NCBI RefSeq assembly: GCF_000426505.1
Contig: NZ_AUFM01000019.1
Span: forward strand, 122,730-186,729
Direction: 5' to 3'
DNA length: 64,000 nt
Source of the DNA: Nisaea denitrificans DSM 18348
Lineage (GTDB): Bacteria > Pseudomonadota > Alphaproteobacteria > Thalassobaculales > Thalassobaculaceae
Part shown: positions 57,192 to 64,000 of the stretch, piece after piece
How the letters are laid out: the number at the start of each line of letters is the position of its first letter
How positions within the stretch are numbered: the stretch's first letter is position 1
Notes under the pieces: generated by a model
The model's input: only the letters and a program-made list of their open reading frames with translations
Told to the model about the DNA's origin: nothing
Database searches by the model: none
Position numbers and translations under genes: made by a program

Positions 57192-57272
57192 GCGTCCGTT
57201 TATCCGGCAGGGGTGAATGTGGTGAGGCTGACGGTGCCCGCGTAACGGCAATCATTCTTATCAGGCATTATT

Positions 57273-57282
57273 ACGTATACGT
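57273..57282. promoter_or_regulatory. Perfect palindrome ACGTATACGT upstream of the TRAP operon
   Basis: ACGTATACGT is a ten-base perfect palindrome about 147 bases before the dctP start, in an AT-rich patch of the 237-base gap. It is a candidate operator for a GntR-type regulator. No regulator gene adjoins the operon. Confidence 0.3.
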
Positions 57283-57428
57283 TGTTGCTTGGCTCTTCGA
57301 GCCTCCTCCCTTACGGTTGCCCGTGCAAAGAGCTTTTGCTTCGGCTGACGCGAAACGGCGTTTGTCGCGGATAGGGCTCCAAAGAACGGCCGAATCAAAT
57401 CGGGCCGGATATAACAGGGAGGACTAGA

Positions 57429-58454
57429 ATGAAACGCGGAATCGCGATTCTGAGCGCCGCTATGCTTGTCGCTTTGACGGGCGTGGCCGAAGCCAAAACA
57501 ATGAAAGTACAGGCAAGTTCGAAAGCGGGCGATTGGGCGCACCGCTTCATGACGGATACCTGGGCGCCGAAGCTCGGCGAGATGACCAGCGGGTCGGTGA
57601 AGATAGAGGTGCTGCCGACGAAGGCGGTTGTTCCTCACCGTGAGACGATCGATGCGGTGGCGAACGGGATCCTCGACGGCGACCTGAATGCCGTGAGCTA
57701 TTTCTCCGGTCGTGACCCGGCCTTCGCGGTGATCGGAGATCTGATCGCCGGATACGATACTGTCGACCAGGTCCGCACCTTCTGCATGCATGGTGGCGGC
57801 AAGGAAATTCTCCAGAAGCTGTACGACAAGTACACCAAGGGCAAAGTCCATGTCGTCGGCTGTGGTCCCTATGCCAAGGAGGCCTTCGTTTCCACCATTC
57901 CGATCAAGTCCGTAGCCGATATGAAAGGCGTGAAGGTCCGTTCTCCGGAAGGCCTTGCCGCGGAAGTGTTCAAGCGCGCCGGCGCGGCTCCAGTGTCGCT
58001 GCCATTCTCCGAAGTCTATACGGCACTCGAGAAAGGCGTGATCGACGCTGCTGATGCGTCGGCCCACGTCAACAACAACGCCTCCGGTATGTACAAGGTG
58101 GCCAAGTTCCCGATCTATCCGGGTATCCACTCCATGGCTGTCCTTCAGTTCATTGTGAACAAGAAGGTTTGGGACAAGCTCGGCAAGGAAGGCCAGACAG
58201 CGCTCGAGGTCTGGTATTCGGCCGCTTACGACGCGATGCGGCGTGAAGCCGATCTGCAGGACCGTGCCATCGCGGCCGAGCAGCGGGCTGGTGGCGAAAT
58301 CACGGTGATCGATTGGTCGAAAGAAGAACGCGCCAAGTTCCGTGAGATTGCTGTCGGTGCCTGGCACGATTTTGCTGCCAAGTCTCCGTTGGCGAAGGAA
58401 GCTCTGGACGCACATCTCGCTTACATGCGTAGCGTCGGTCTTCTGAAGGAATAG
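57429..58454 (+). CDS. dctP: TRAP transporter solute-binding protein (DctP type)
   Basis: This 341-residue periplasmic protein has a signal peptide (residues 1-22, ending V-A-E-A) and the DctP fold. V-R-S-P-E-G-L-A-A-E-V near residue 177 contains the conserved Arg that binds the carboxylate, and G-V-I-D-A-A-D-A later matches alpha-keto-acid-type (TakP-like) receptors. It captures an organic acid, and the downstream fused DctQM permease imports it with sodium. A GGGAGG site precedes the ATG. The substrate is probably a 2-oxo or 2-hydroxy acid, given the Ldh-type enzyme downstream. Confidence 0.9.
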   Translation: MKRGIAILSAAMLVALTGVAEAKTMKVQASSKAGDWAHRFMTDTWAPKLGEMTSGSVKIEVLPTKAVVPHRETIDAVANGILDGDLNAVSYFSGRDPAFAVIGDLIAGYDTVDQVRTFCMHGGGKEILQKLYDKYTKGKVHVVGCGPYAKEAFVSTIPIKSVADMKGVKVRSPEGLAAEVFKRAGAAPVSLPFSEVYTALEKGVIDAADASAHVNNNASGMYKVAKFPIYPGIHSMAVLQFIVNKKVWDKLGKEGQTALEVWYSAAYDAMRREADLQDRAIAAEQRAGGEITVIDWSKEERAKFREIAVGAWHDFAAKSPLAKEALDAHLAYMRSVGLLKE

Positions 58455-58472
58455 AGAAATCTCCTCTTGAAA

Positions 58473-58498
58473 CCGCCGCGCCCTGACGGGTGCGGCGG
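58473..58498 (+). terminator. Strong hairpin between dctP and the permease gene (probable attenuator)
   Basis: CCGCCGCGCCC at 58473-58483 pairs with GGGTGCGGCGG at 58488-58498 around a TGAC loop. One wobble pair is included, and a T-rich tract (CTCCTTCCTTTTCTTTCC) follows. It lies 19 bases after the dctP stop, where attenuation would let the binding protein be made in excess over the permease. Confidence 0.75.
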
Positions 58499-58549
58499 CT
58501 CCTTCCTTTTCTTTCCAGTTTTTCTGACGACCAACGGAGCGCACGCACG

Positions 58550-60583
58550 ATGGCCGGACATACTGAATTAATGGTCGGGGCACCGGTTGCCGCGACATTC
58601 AGCCGCTCTGTGGACCATGTCAGCAGGTTCCTCGGTCTGGCAGTAAGCAATCTCTATCTGCTGGCCGCGGCCTGTACCTTGTGGGAAGTGATCGCCCGCT
58701 ACGTTTTCAACAGCCCCACCCAATGGGTCTTTGAAGTCGTGATGGTCCTGTGCGCCTCTTCATGGATGCTCTCAGCCGGCTTCGTGACGCTCCGTAAACG
58801 ACATATCGGGATCACGGTTTTCTACCTGATGGCGTCCGACCGGGTCCGTTGGTGGCTCGATCTGTTCGCAATGGTGGTCGGCGTCTTCGCTCTCTACATG
58901 CTGGTATCGGACACCCTGATCCGCGCGCTCGAGAGTATCGATCTGACGGAGCGCGGCGGGACGGCCTGGAATTCGCCGTTGCCGATGGTCCTGAAGACCG
59001 TATTGGTCAGCGGACTGTTCCTCTATCTCATGCAGTTGCTGGTCAATCTGAGGCGTCATTTCAGGACCCGCCCACTTCAGATAGCCGTTTTGGCCGTCAT
59101 GGCGCTGATCTGCCTTCGTCTGTTGCTGCAAATCTTTGGTCATTACGGCGGTACCGAGAGTCTCTGGTATGGTTTCGAAGAGACGCTAGCCGAGAATGGC
59201 AGCGCCTTCGTTGATCACTTCAATGTCGACCGAGATGAGGTCGGGATCGCGACGATCTCGCTGCTGATTGTTGCTGCGCTGCTTGCGCTGATGATGACAG
59301 GTATGCCGCTGGGCATCGTGACCCTGATCATCTCTGTCGTTTGTGCGCTGATGTTCTACGGCACCACCGGCATGTATCTGGTCTCGACCAACGCGATGGA
59401 CCTGCTGGAAAAATATCCGCTAGTGGCAGTGCCGTTCTTCGTTCTGATGGCTTCTATTCTGGAACGATCCGGTATTGCACAGGATCTGTTCGATGCCATG
59501 TCGATCTTCGCTGGCGGACTGCGCGGCGGCGTCGCACTCCAGACGACGATCGTGGCTGTGATTCTGGCTGCCATGTCCGGTGTCATGGGAGGCGAGATCG
59601 TGATGCTGGGGCTGGTGGCTCTGCCGCAGATGCTGCGACTGGGTTACGACCGCAAGCTGACGATCGGCCTGATCTGCGCGGCTGGGGCCCTGGCGACCCT
59701 GATACCTCCCTCAATCGTCATGATCGTTTACGGCCTGAGCGCCAATGTCGGGATCGGCGACCTGTTTTCCGCCGGTTTCATCCCCGGGCTCATGCTCGCC
59801 GCATTCTACGTGACCTACGTCCTGATCCGCTGCAACCTTAATCACGACTTGGCGCCGACGGCTGCGGAGATAGCTGCGAAAACCGGTGAGGAGACCAAGC
59901 TCGGTCGCCATCAGGTCTGGGCAGTTGTCCTGTGCATCTTGTTGATCGTCTGTGTAATGGGCTCGATCTATGGCGGCATCACCAGTGTGACGGAGGCTGC
60001 TGCGGTCGGTGTTTTCGGGGCGATTATTGTCGCCGCGGTCCGTTTCCAGTTCAACTACGCCTTGATCCGGGATTGTCTCGCCAACACGATGTCGGTGGTT
60101 GGGACGATCATCTGGCTGATCCTCGGTGCGGTCGCGTTTGTCGGGCTTTACAACCTGATCGGCGGTGCAGATTTCATGCGGGACCTGATCAAGGGGGCCG
60201 GTCTGGGGGCTTTCGGCACGATCTTCGTGATGATGGCGATCCTGGTCATCCTCGGCACCTTCATGGAATGGATTGCGATTATCTTCATCACCGTACCGGT
60301 CTTCGCGCCGGTGGTTCGGGACCTGGCGCCCGAGCTTGGTATGGAGCCGGAATGGGCCGCGGTCTGGTTCGGGATCCTGTTCGTCATGAACATCCAGATC
60401 TATTTCCTCAGCCCGCCCTTCGGGCCGGCCTGTTTCTGGTTGAAATCGGTTGCTCCGCGTGATGTCACGCTGCAGGAAATCTTTGTCAGTGTCATTCCGT
60501 TTATCTGTTTGCAGATCGTCGGCATGCTCCTGGTCATGTTCTTCCCGCAGATCGCTCTGTGGATGCCACAGTTGCTGAATTAA
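58550..60583 (+). CDS. TRAP transporter fused small and large permease (DctQM)
   Basis: This 677-residue membrane protein joins a small DctQ-like part (about residues 1-200, four helices with E-V-I-A-R-Y-V-F-N-S-P) and a large DctM-like part (from about 225 to the end, 12 or more helices). The latter has G-M-P-L-G-I near 252, E-I-V-M-L-G-L and P-P-S-I-V-M-I-V-Y-G, typical of the sodium-coupled permease. ATG 58550 follows CGGAGC; the longer ORF would start in the T-rich terminator tail. It needs the DctP receptor encoded upstream. Confidence 0.92.
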   Translation: MAGHTELMVGAPVAATFSRSVDHVSRFLGLAVSNLYLLAAACTLWEVIARYVFNSPTQWVFEVVMVLCASSWMLSAGFVTLRKRHIGITVFYLMASDRVRWWLDLFAMVVGVFALYMLVSDTLIRALESIDLTERGGTAWNSPLPMVLKTVLVSGLFLYLMQLLVNLRRHFRTRPLQIAVLAVMALICLRLLLQIFGHYGGTESLWYGFEETLAENGSAFVDHFNVDRDEVGIATISLLIVAALLALMMTGMPLGIVTLIISVVCALMFYGTTGMYLVSTNAMDLLEKYPLVAVPFFVLMASILERSGIAQDLFDAMSIFAGGLRGGVALQTTIVAVILAAMSGVMGGEIVMLGLVALPQMLRLGYDRKLTIGLICAAGALATLIPPSIVMIVYGLSANVGIGDLFSAGFIPGLMLAAFYVTYVLIRCNLNHDLAPTAAEIAAKTGEETKLGRHQVWAVVLCILLIVCVMGSIYGGITSVTEAAAVGVFGAIIVAAVRFQFNYALIRDCLANTMSVVGTIIWLILGAVAFVGLYNLIGGADFMRDLIKGAGLGAFGTIFVMMAILVILGTFMEWIAIIFITVPVFAPVVRDLAPELGMEPEWAAVWFGILFVMNIQIYFLSPPFGPACFWLKSVAPRDVTLQEIFVSVIPFICLQIVGMLLVMFFPQIALWMPQLLN

Positions 60584-60596
60584 TCGGAGGTTTCCC

Positions 60597-60734
60597 ATGT
60601 CACTGTATGATCAGCACGAGGACGATGAAGACGCTATCGCCGGGTCCTATGGGATATCGCCGACTGTGATCGGTGTCCTGATAGGCATTGCTCTTATCGT
60701 CTTCATGTTTGCGGTTGCCGACGGATTTTCCTGA
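60597..60734 (+). CDS. 45-residue single-pass membrane peptide in the TRAP operon
   Basis: A short ORF begins at ATG 60597 with a perfect GGAGG six bases upstream and ends at TGA 60732-60734. It starts 13 bases after the permease stop. The first 17 residues are acidic (E-D-D-E-D-A); residues about 21-41 are a hydrophobic transmembrane helix (Val/Ile/Leu/Ala/Met/Phe). The C-terminus is short. It resembles the many small membrane proteins that sit beside transporters. It is too short for usual gene finders and I know no family for it. It may stabilise or regulate the DctQM permease. Confidence 0.7.
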   Translation: MSLYDQHEDDEDAIAGSYGISPTVIGVLIGIALIVFMFAVADGFS

Positions 60735-60827
60735 TCCCTGGCAATCGAGCCCGTCAATCTGGAGCGAACCGGATTCCACGATTCGTCTTTCCGTGCTTTT
60801 GTGAGGAAAGACGGATGGAGGGAGACG

Positions 60828-61841
60828 ATGCAGTCAGTCACTATGAGTTTGGAAGAGGCGCACGTGCTTGCGGCGCGGTGCCTCACCCAGCATGGAGCGG
60901 ATGAGGAAAACGCGCGCGCGGTCGCTGATATCGTCGCGGCGGCAGAGCGTGACCTTTGCCATTCCCATGGGTTGTTCCGGATTCCCGGCTATGTCGCCTC
61001 GCTGAAGAGCGGCAAGGCGAATGGCAAGGCACGGCCGGTGGTCAGCGATCTCGCGCCCTCCGTGGTCCGGGTGGCGGGCGATGGCGGCTTTGCGCCATTG
61101 GCATTGGAGGTAGGCCAGCCCGCATTGGTGGAGCGGGCGAAGAGCAATGGCATCGCAGCACTGGCGCTGAACGATATCTATCATTTTGCGGCCCTCTGGC
61201 CGGAGACGGAGGCGCTGGCCGAGCAGGGGCTGGTCGCATTCGCTTTCACAGCAGCCTTCCCGTATGTCGTCGCGCCGGGTGGCCGGACGCCGATCTTTGG
61301 GACCAACCCGATGGCGTTTGCCTGGCCACGGCCCGGCAAGCACCCGATGGTTTTCGATCAGGCATCCTCGACCATGGCGCGGGGGGAGATCATGATCGCC
61401 GCCCGGGACGGTCATTCGGTTCCCTACGGCGCCGGGATTGACCGCAACGGCAGGGACACGACCGACCCCAAGGCAATCCTCGACGGCGGCGCGCAGCTTG
61501 CCTTCGGTGGCTACAAGGGGGCGGCGCTGGCCATGATGGTCGAGTTGCTGGTGGGCGCCCTGATCGGGGACAAGCTGAGTTTCGAGGCCGAGGCGGTGGA
61601 TAACGGCGATGGCGGCCCTCCTGTTGGCGGGGAGTTGATTATCGCTCTCGATCCGGCCCGGTTCGGGGATGGTGCGGGATTCGCGGCTCACGCTGATCTG
61701 CTGTTCGAGCGGATGCTGGCCGATGATGGTGTGCGCTTGCCTGGCGACCGGCGGCGCAAAGCCCGGTCGAAGACGGCCAGGGATGGCATCCGGGTTCCGC
61801 AGAGCCTGTTCCGCACCCTTACGGAGTTGGTTGGCACCTGA
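60828..61841 (+). CDS. Ldh/malate-dehydrogenase-type NAD(P)-dependent oxidoreductase (YiaK/AllD family)
   Basis: The 337 residues match the Ldh_2 family. R-D-L-C-H-S-H-G-L-F-R near residue 42, N-D-I-Y-H-F-A near 113, the G-T-N-P-M-A-F-A motif near 160, and F-G-G-Y-K-G-A-A-L-A-M-M-V-E-L near 226 are diagnostic. Members reduce or oxidise 2-oxo/2-hydroxy acids, ureidoglycolate and cyclic imino acids. A GGAGGGAG site precedes ATG 60828; an upstream in-frame ATG at 60801 is not favoured. It lies in the TRAP operon and probably acts on the imported acid. Confidence 0.9.
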   Translation: MQSVTMSLEEAHVLAARCLTQHGADEENARAVADIVAAAERDLCHSHGLFRIPGYVASLKSGKANGKARPVVSDLAPSVVRVAGDGGFAPLALEVGQPALVERAKSNGIAALALNDIYHFAALWPETEALAEQGLVAFAFTAAFPYVVAPGGRTPIFGTNPMAFAWPRPGKHPMVFDQASSTMARGEIMIAARDGHSVPYGAGIDRNGRDTTDPKAILDGGAQLAFGGYKGAALAMMVELLVGALIGDKLSFEAEAVDNGDGGPPVGGELIIALDPARFGDGAGFAAHADLLFERMLADDGVRLPGDRRRKARSKTARDGIRVPQSLFRTLTELVGT

Positions 61842-62107
61842 GCGCAGTCGGGTTCGGTGAGAAAACGTGCTTCGGATAAAAATGGACCGGGTCGCGTGTT
61901 GACGCGCCCGGGCCAAGTCGAACAGGGCGGAGGCTTGATCTAGCCCTGAAGGCATTTGGAGTGCGTCATCATAACGTATGCGGGCGAGTGTTCAATAATA
62001 AATTCGTCTCATCCGTTATCATTGCCATGCATTCCGCGTGACCGGCGACGGGAGCTATGGCAATAGGATTATCAGGGATCTGCAGAACCGTGAGAGGAGC
62101 AGCCGTT

Positions 62108-63202
62108 ATGGTGTCACGAGGGTTATTTGCAGCGGCCACCGTTGCCGCAACAATGTTTGGCGGGGTGGTCAGCGCCGAAGAGAAGGTTCTGAACGTCTAT
62201 AACTGGAGCGATTATATCGCCGAGGACACGATCCAGAAATTCGAGGCGGAGACGGGTATCAAGGTCAATTACGACGTTTTCGACAGTAACGAGATCGTCG
62301 AAGCCAAGTTGCTGACCGGATCGACCGGTTACGATGTGGTTGTGCCGACGGCCAACTTCCTCGAGCGCCAGATCAAGGCCGGCATTTTCCAGAAGCTCGA
62401 TCCGGCGAAATTGCCGAACCTGAAGAACATGGATCCGGTGATCAGCGCGCGCGTGGCTTTGCACGACCCGGACAATGCGCACGCGGTGACCTATATGTGG
62501 GGCACGACCGGCTTCGGGTACAATGTGAAGGCCATCAAGCAACGGCTCGGTGAAGTGCCGGCGGATACCTGGAGCCTGTTCTTCGATCCGGCTGTCGTCG
62601 CGAAGCTCGCCGATTGCGGTGTCAGCCTGCTGGATGCGCCTACCGACGTGATGGCGACCGCGCTGAAATATCTCGGTCTCGATCCGAACAGCGAATCTCC
62701 GGACGATCTGGCCAAGGCGGAAGAACTGCTCGCCAAGGTTCAGCCTCACATCCGGTATTTCCATTCCTCGCAATATATCGATGACCTGGCGAACGGGGAG
62801 ACCTGCCTCGCCATGGGATATTCCGGAGACATCCTGCAGGCTTCGGATCGGGCAGCGGAAGCCAATCAGGGCGTCGAGGTGCAGTACGTCATCCCGAAGG
62901 AAGGGGCGGTGGTCTGGTTCGACATGCTGGCCATCCCGGCGGATGCGCCGCATCCGGAGAATGCTCACGCCTTCATCGATTTCGTGATGCGGCCGCAGAT
63001 CGCGGCGGATATCTCGAATTACGTACTCTATGCCAACGCGAACCAGGCCTCGCTGCCGATGGTCGACGAGGAAGTCCGGACCAACCCGTCGATCTATCCG
63101 ACGGACGAGATCAAAAAGAACCTGTTCCCGACCCTGGCCCGTTCGGCCCGGTACGACAGGCTGCTGAAGCGCAGCTGGACGAAGCTTAAGGCAGGCCAGT
63201 AG
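62108..63202 (+). CDS. Polyamine-type ABC transporter substrate-binding protein (PotF-like)
   Basis: The 364 residues carry a signal peptide (basic start, Ala-rich core, then V-S-A-E-E). N-V-Y-N-W-S-D-Y-I-A near residue 30, F-E-A-E-T-G-I-K-V-N-Y-D-V-F-D-S-N-E and the later T-G-F-G-Y-N match the putrescine-binding PotF family. AGGAG lies about 8 bases before ATG 62108; the in-frame ATG at 62057 would add a poor 17-residue leader. No permease or ATPase genes follow, since a terminator and the rRNA operon come next, so it must work with an unlinked transporter. Confidence 0.9.
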   Translation: MVSRGLFAAATVAATMFGGVVSAEEKVLNVYNWSDYIAEDTIQKFEAETGIKVNYDVFDSNEIVEAKLLTGSTGYDVVVPTANFLERQIKAGIFQKLDPAKLPNLKNMDPVISARVALHDPDNAHAVTYMWGTTGFGYNVKAIKQRLGEVPADTWSLFFDPAVVAKLADCGVSLLDAPTDVMATALKYLGLDPNSESPDDLAKAEELLAKVQPHIRYFHSSQYIDDLANGETCLAMGYSGDILQASDRAAEANQGVEVQYVIPKEGAVVWFDMLAIPADAPHPENAHAFIDFVMRPQIAADISNYVLYANANQASLPMVDEEVRTNPSIYPTDEIKKNLFPTLARSARYDRLLKRSWTKLKAGQ

Positions 63203-63246
63203 GGCATATGCCTGGGTCCAGCATAGCTGGGCTTGAAGGCGGTATG

Positions 63247-63285
63247 TGCGGGCGTCAGGGGGCTATCCTGACGCCCGCATTTTTT
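63247..63285 (+). terminator. Strong rho-independent terminator after the PotF-like gene
   Basis: TGCGGGCGTCAGG at 63247-63259 pairs perfectly with CCTGACGCCCGCA at 63267-63279 (13 base pairs, 7-base loop), followed by TTTTTT at 63280-63285. It ends transcription before the rRNA promoter. Confidence 0.95.
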
Positions 63286-63427
63286 ACGCCCGGATTTGAG
63301 GGGGCAGGAGCATCTCGCTGCCGGACTCGCTGAGCTGATTGTCTGATGACGCAGGGACTGTCGAAGGCGCGGCCGGTCGGTGTTCGGTTGTCTGGCTGAC
63401 GTGTCTGGCGGTTTTCCTAGGTTTTCA

Positions 63428-63441
63428 TGAGAAATTTCTCA
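63428..63441. promoter_or_regulatory. Perfect 14-base palindrome upstream of the rRNA promoter
   Basis: TGAGAAATTTCTCA is fully self-complementary and lies 27 bases before the -35 element, just upstream of the A/T-rich UP-like stretch. It could bind a nucleoid protein or growth-rate regulator. No factor can be named from the sequence. Confidence 0.45.
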
Positions 63442-63468
63442 GAACGTCATTTTTTTTTAAATAAGTGT

Positions 63469-63498
63469 TTGACGGTTTGTGAGGGTGGGTCGTATAAG
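63469..63498 (+). promoter_or_regulatory. rRNA operon promoter
   Basis: TTGACG at 63469-63474 and TATAAG at 63493-63498 are separated by 18 bases. An AT-rich UP-like run lies upstream and a GC-rich GGCGCCTCC discriminator-like run follows, as in alphaproteobacterial rrn promoters. The start should lie near 63505. Confidence 0.85.
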
Positions 63499-63597
63499 GC
63501 GCCTCCCGTTGCGGAGCGGCCCACTGATTGGGGCGCGGCGGCGGGGTCCGAAGTCTCTGGAATAGTTGGAGATTTTGGTTCGGGGGAGACCTCGGAA

Positions 63598-63608
63598 GCT
63601 CTTTGACA
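63598..63608 (+). promoter_or_regulatory. boxA antitermination element in the rRNA leader
   Basis: GCTCTTTGACA matches the rrn boxA core (GCTCTTTAACA in E. coli), which recruits NusB/S10 for antitermination. It lies about 180 bases before the mature 16S. Confidence 0.75.
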
Positions 63609-63787
63609 TTGTAGATATAGGAAAGGGATGCGCAGGCGGCGGGCCTGAATTGGTTTGCCGGTTTTCGATCATAATATGATTGATCTTGAGCATCCTGAGC
63701 TAAAGTTAACACAGAAGCTCTTGTGCATAGGATTGGATCTAAAGTTTTGTGTTGTCTGTTCGTGTTTTTGCGGATGGATGGCTCACT

Positions 63788-64000
63788 CAACTTGAGAGTT
63801 TGATCCTGGCTCAGAACGAACGCTGGCGGCATGCCTAACACATGCAAGTCGAACGAGAAGGTGCCTTCGGGTACTGGACAGTGGCGCACGGGTGAGTAAC
63901 GCGTGGGAACCTGCCCTGAGGTACGGGATAACGGCTGGAAACGGCCGCTAATACCGTATGTCCCCTGCGGGGGAAAGATTTATCGCCTTGGGAGGGGCCC
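63788..64000 (+). rRNA. rrs: 16S ribosomal RNA, 5' end (3' part outside the window)
   Basis: The conserved 27F site AGAGTTTGATCCTGGCTCAG lies at 63795-63814, fixing E. coli position 1 near 63788. Conserved helices follow (ACGCTGGCGGC, GTCGAACGAG, GGGTGAGTAACGCG). The sequence has the alphaproteobacterial-type GCGGCATGCCTAACACATGC segment. Only about 213 bases are present. A full 16S-23S-5S operon presumably continues to the right. Confidence 0.98.

Larger units (their letters stand above)
63286..63787 (+). other. rRNA operon upstream region and leader
   Basis: There is no protein gene in these 502 bases. From about 63447 to 63463 a T/A-rich UP-element-like run precedes the promoter. After the promoter come a G/C-rich initial transcribed region, the boxA element and a leader (63600-63787) that should hold the RNase III processing stem. 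The first 130 bases (63286-63420) show nothing that I can name. Confidence 0.6.

Overview
The window comes from an alphaproteobacterium. The last 213 bases are the 5' end of a 16S rRNA gene with an alphaproteobacterial-type sequence, and the gene content agrees: a split metH, GapR, SufE beside a NifU-like scaffold, DUF1244 and N-formylglutamate amidohydrolase. The DNA is GC-rich and densely coding, with many ATGA and TGATG overlaps. A marine member of the Rhodospirillales sensu lato (Thalassobaculum/Nisaea-like) is my guess from the 16S fragment and the TRAP transporter; it has not been tested. I see no insertion sequences, phage genes, CRISPR arrays or tRNA genes.

Region by region. 1-4.3 kb: surface-glycan type genes (a TPR protein with a heptosyltransferase-like C-terminus, a UGT/MurG-like glycosyltransferase, an unusual AroF-like synthase). 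4.6-11.1 kb: a methionine operon with a fused ArsR-methyltransferase regulator, metF, a degenerate homocysteine-methyltransferase-like gene and a split metH, preceded by a promoter and a perfect-arm palindrome. 11.2-25.5 kb: a glycan or unusual-sugar island. Its core is an eight-gene minus-strand operon (22545 to 14338): a cytidylyltransferase-kinase with HldE domains in reversed order, two DegT/DnrJ aminotransferases, two unknown proteins, a radical SAM/SPASM enzyme, and E1 alpha and beta of a TPP-dependent 2-oxoacid dehydrogenase without E2 or E3. A glycosyltransferase, a GNAT, a flippase-like membrane protein, a sugar-C-methyltransferase-like protein and a GT39 transferase flank it.

25.7-30.9 kb: methylmalonyl-CoA mutase (mutA, mutB) with its GTPase meaB. 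30.9-34.1 kb: a CBS-nucleotidyltransferase, sufE, a NifU-like scaffold and a CDP-paratose epimerase-like gene. 34.1-34.5 kb: a small Cys/His protein with an Irr-type palindrome upstream and a strong terminator. 35.0-39.3 kb: a Mn/Fe ABC transporter (sitABCD type) divergent from mntR, with an MntR-box-like palindrome between them.

39.4-49.2 kb: mostly housekeeping genes (a HisC-like aminotransferase, DUF1045 and phnM, a PAS protein, gapR, DUF1244, an FGase, glycerate kinase, pyk, pyrF, an SDR). 49.3-57.2 kb: an FAD dehydrogenase, an EF-G paralogue, an acyl-CoA ligase, a GNAT, an ornithine-cyclodeaminase-like protein and a DsbA-like isomerase. 57.4-61.8 kb: a TRAP transporter operon with a previously unmarked 45-residue membrane peptide and an Ldh-type dehydrogenase. 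62.1-63.3 kb: a PotF-like binding protein with a strong terminator. 63.4-64.0 kb: an rRNA operon promoter, boxA leader and the start of 16S rRNA.

The most interesting parts are the 14.3-22.5 kb operon, the AroF-like protein with two active-site substitutions, the cysteine-less homocysteine-methyltransferase paralogue, the 45-residue TRAP-associated peptide and several well-formed operators.
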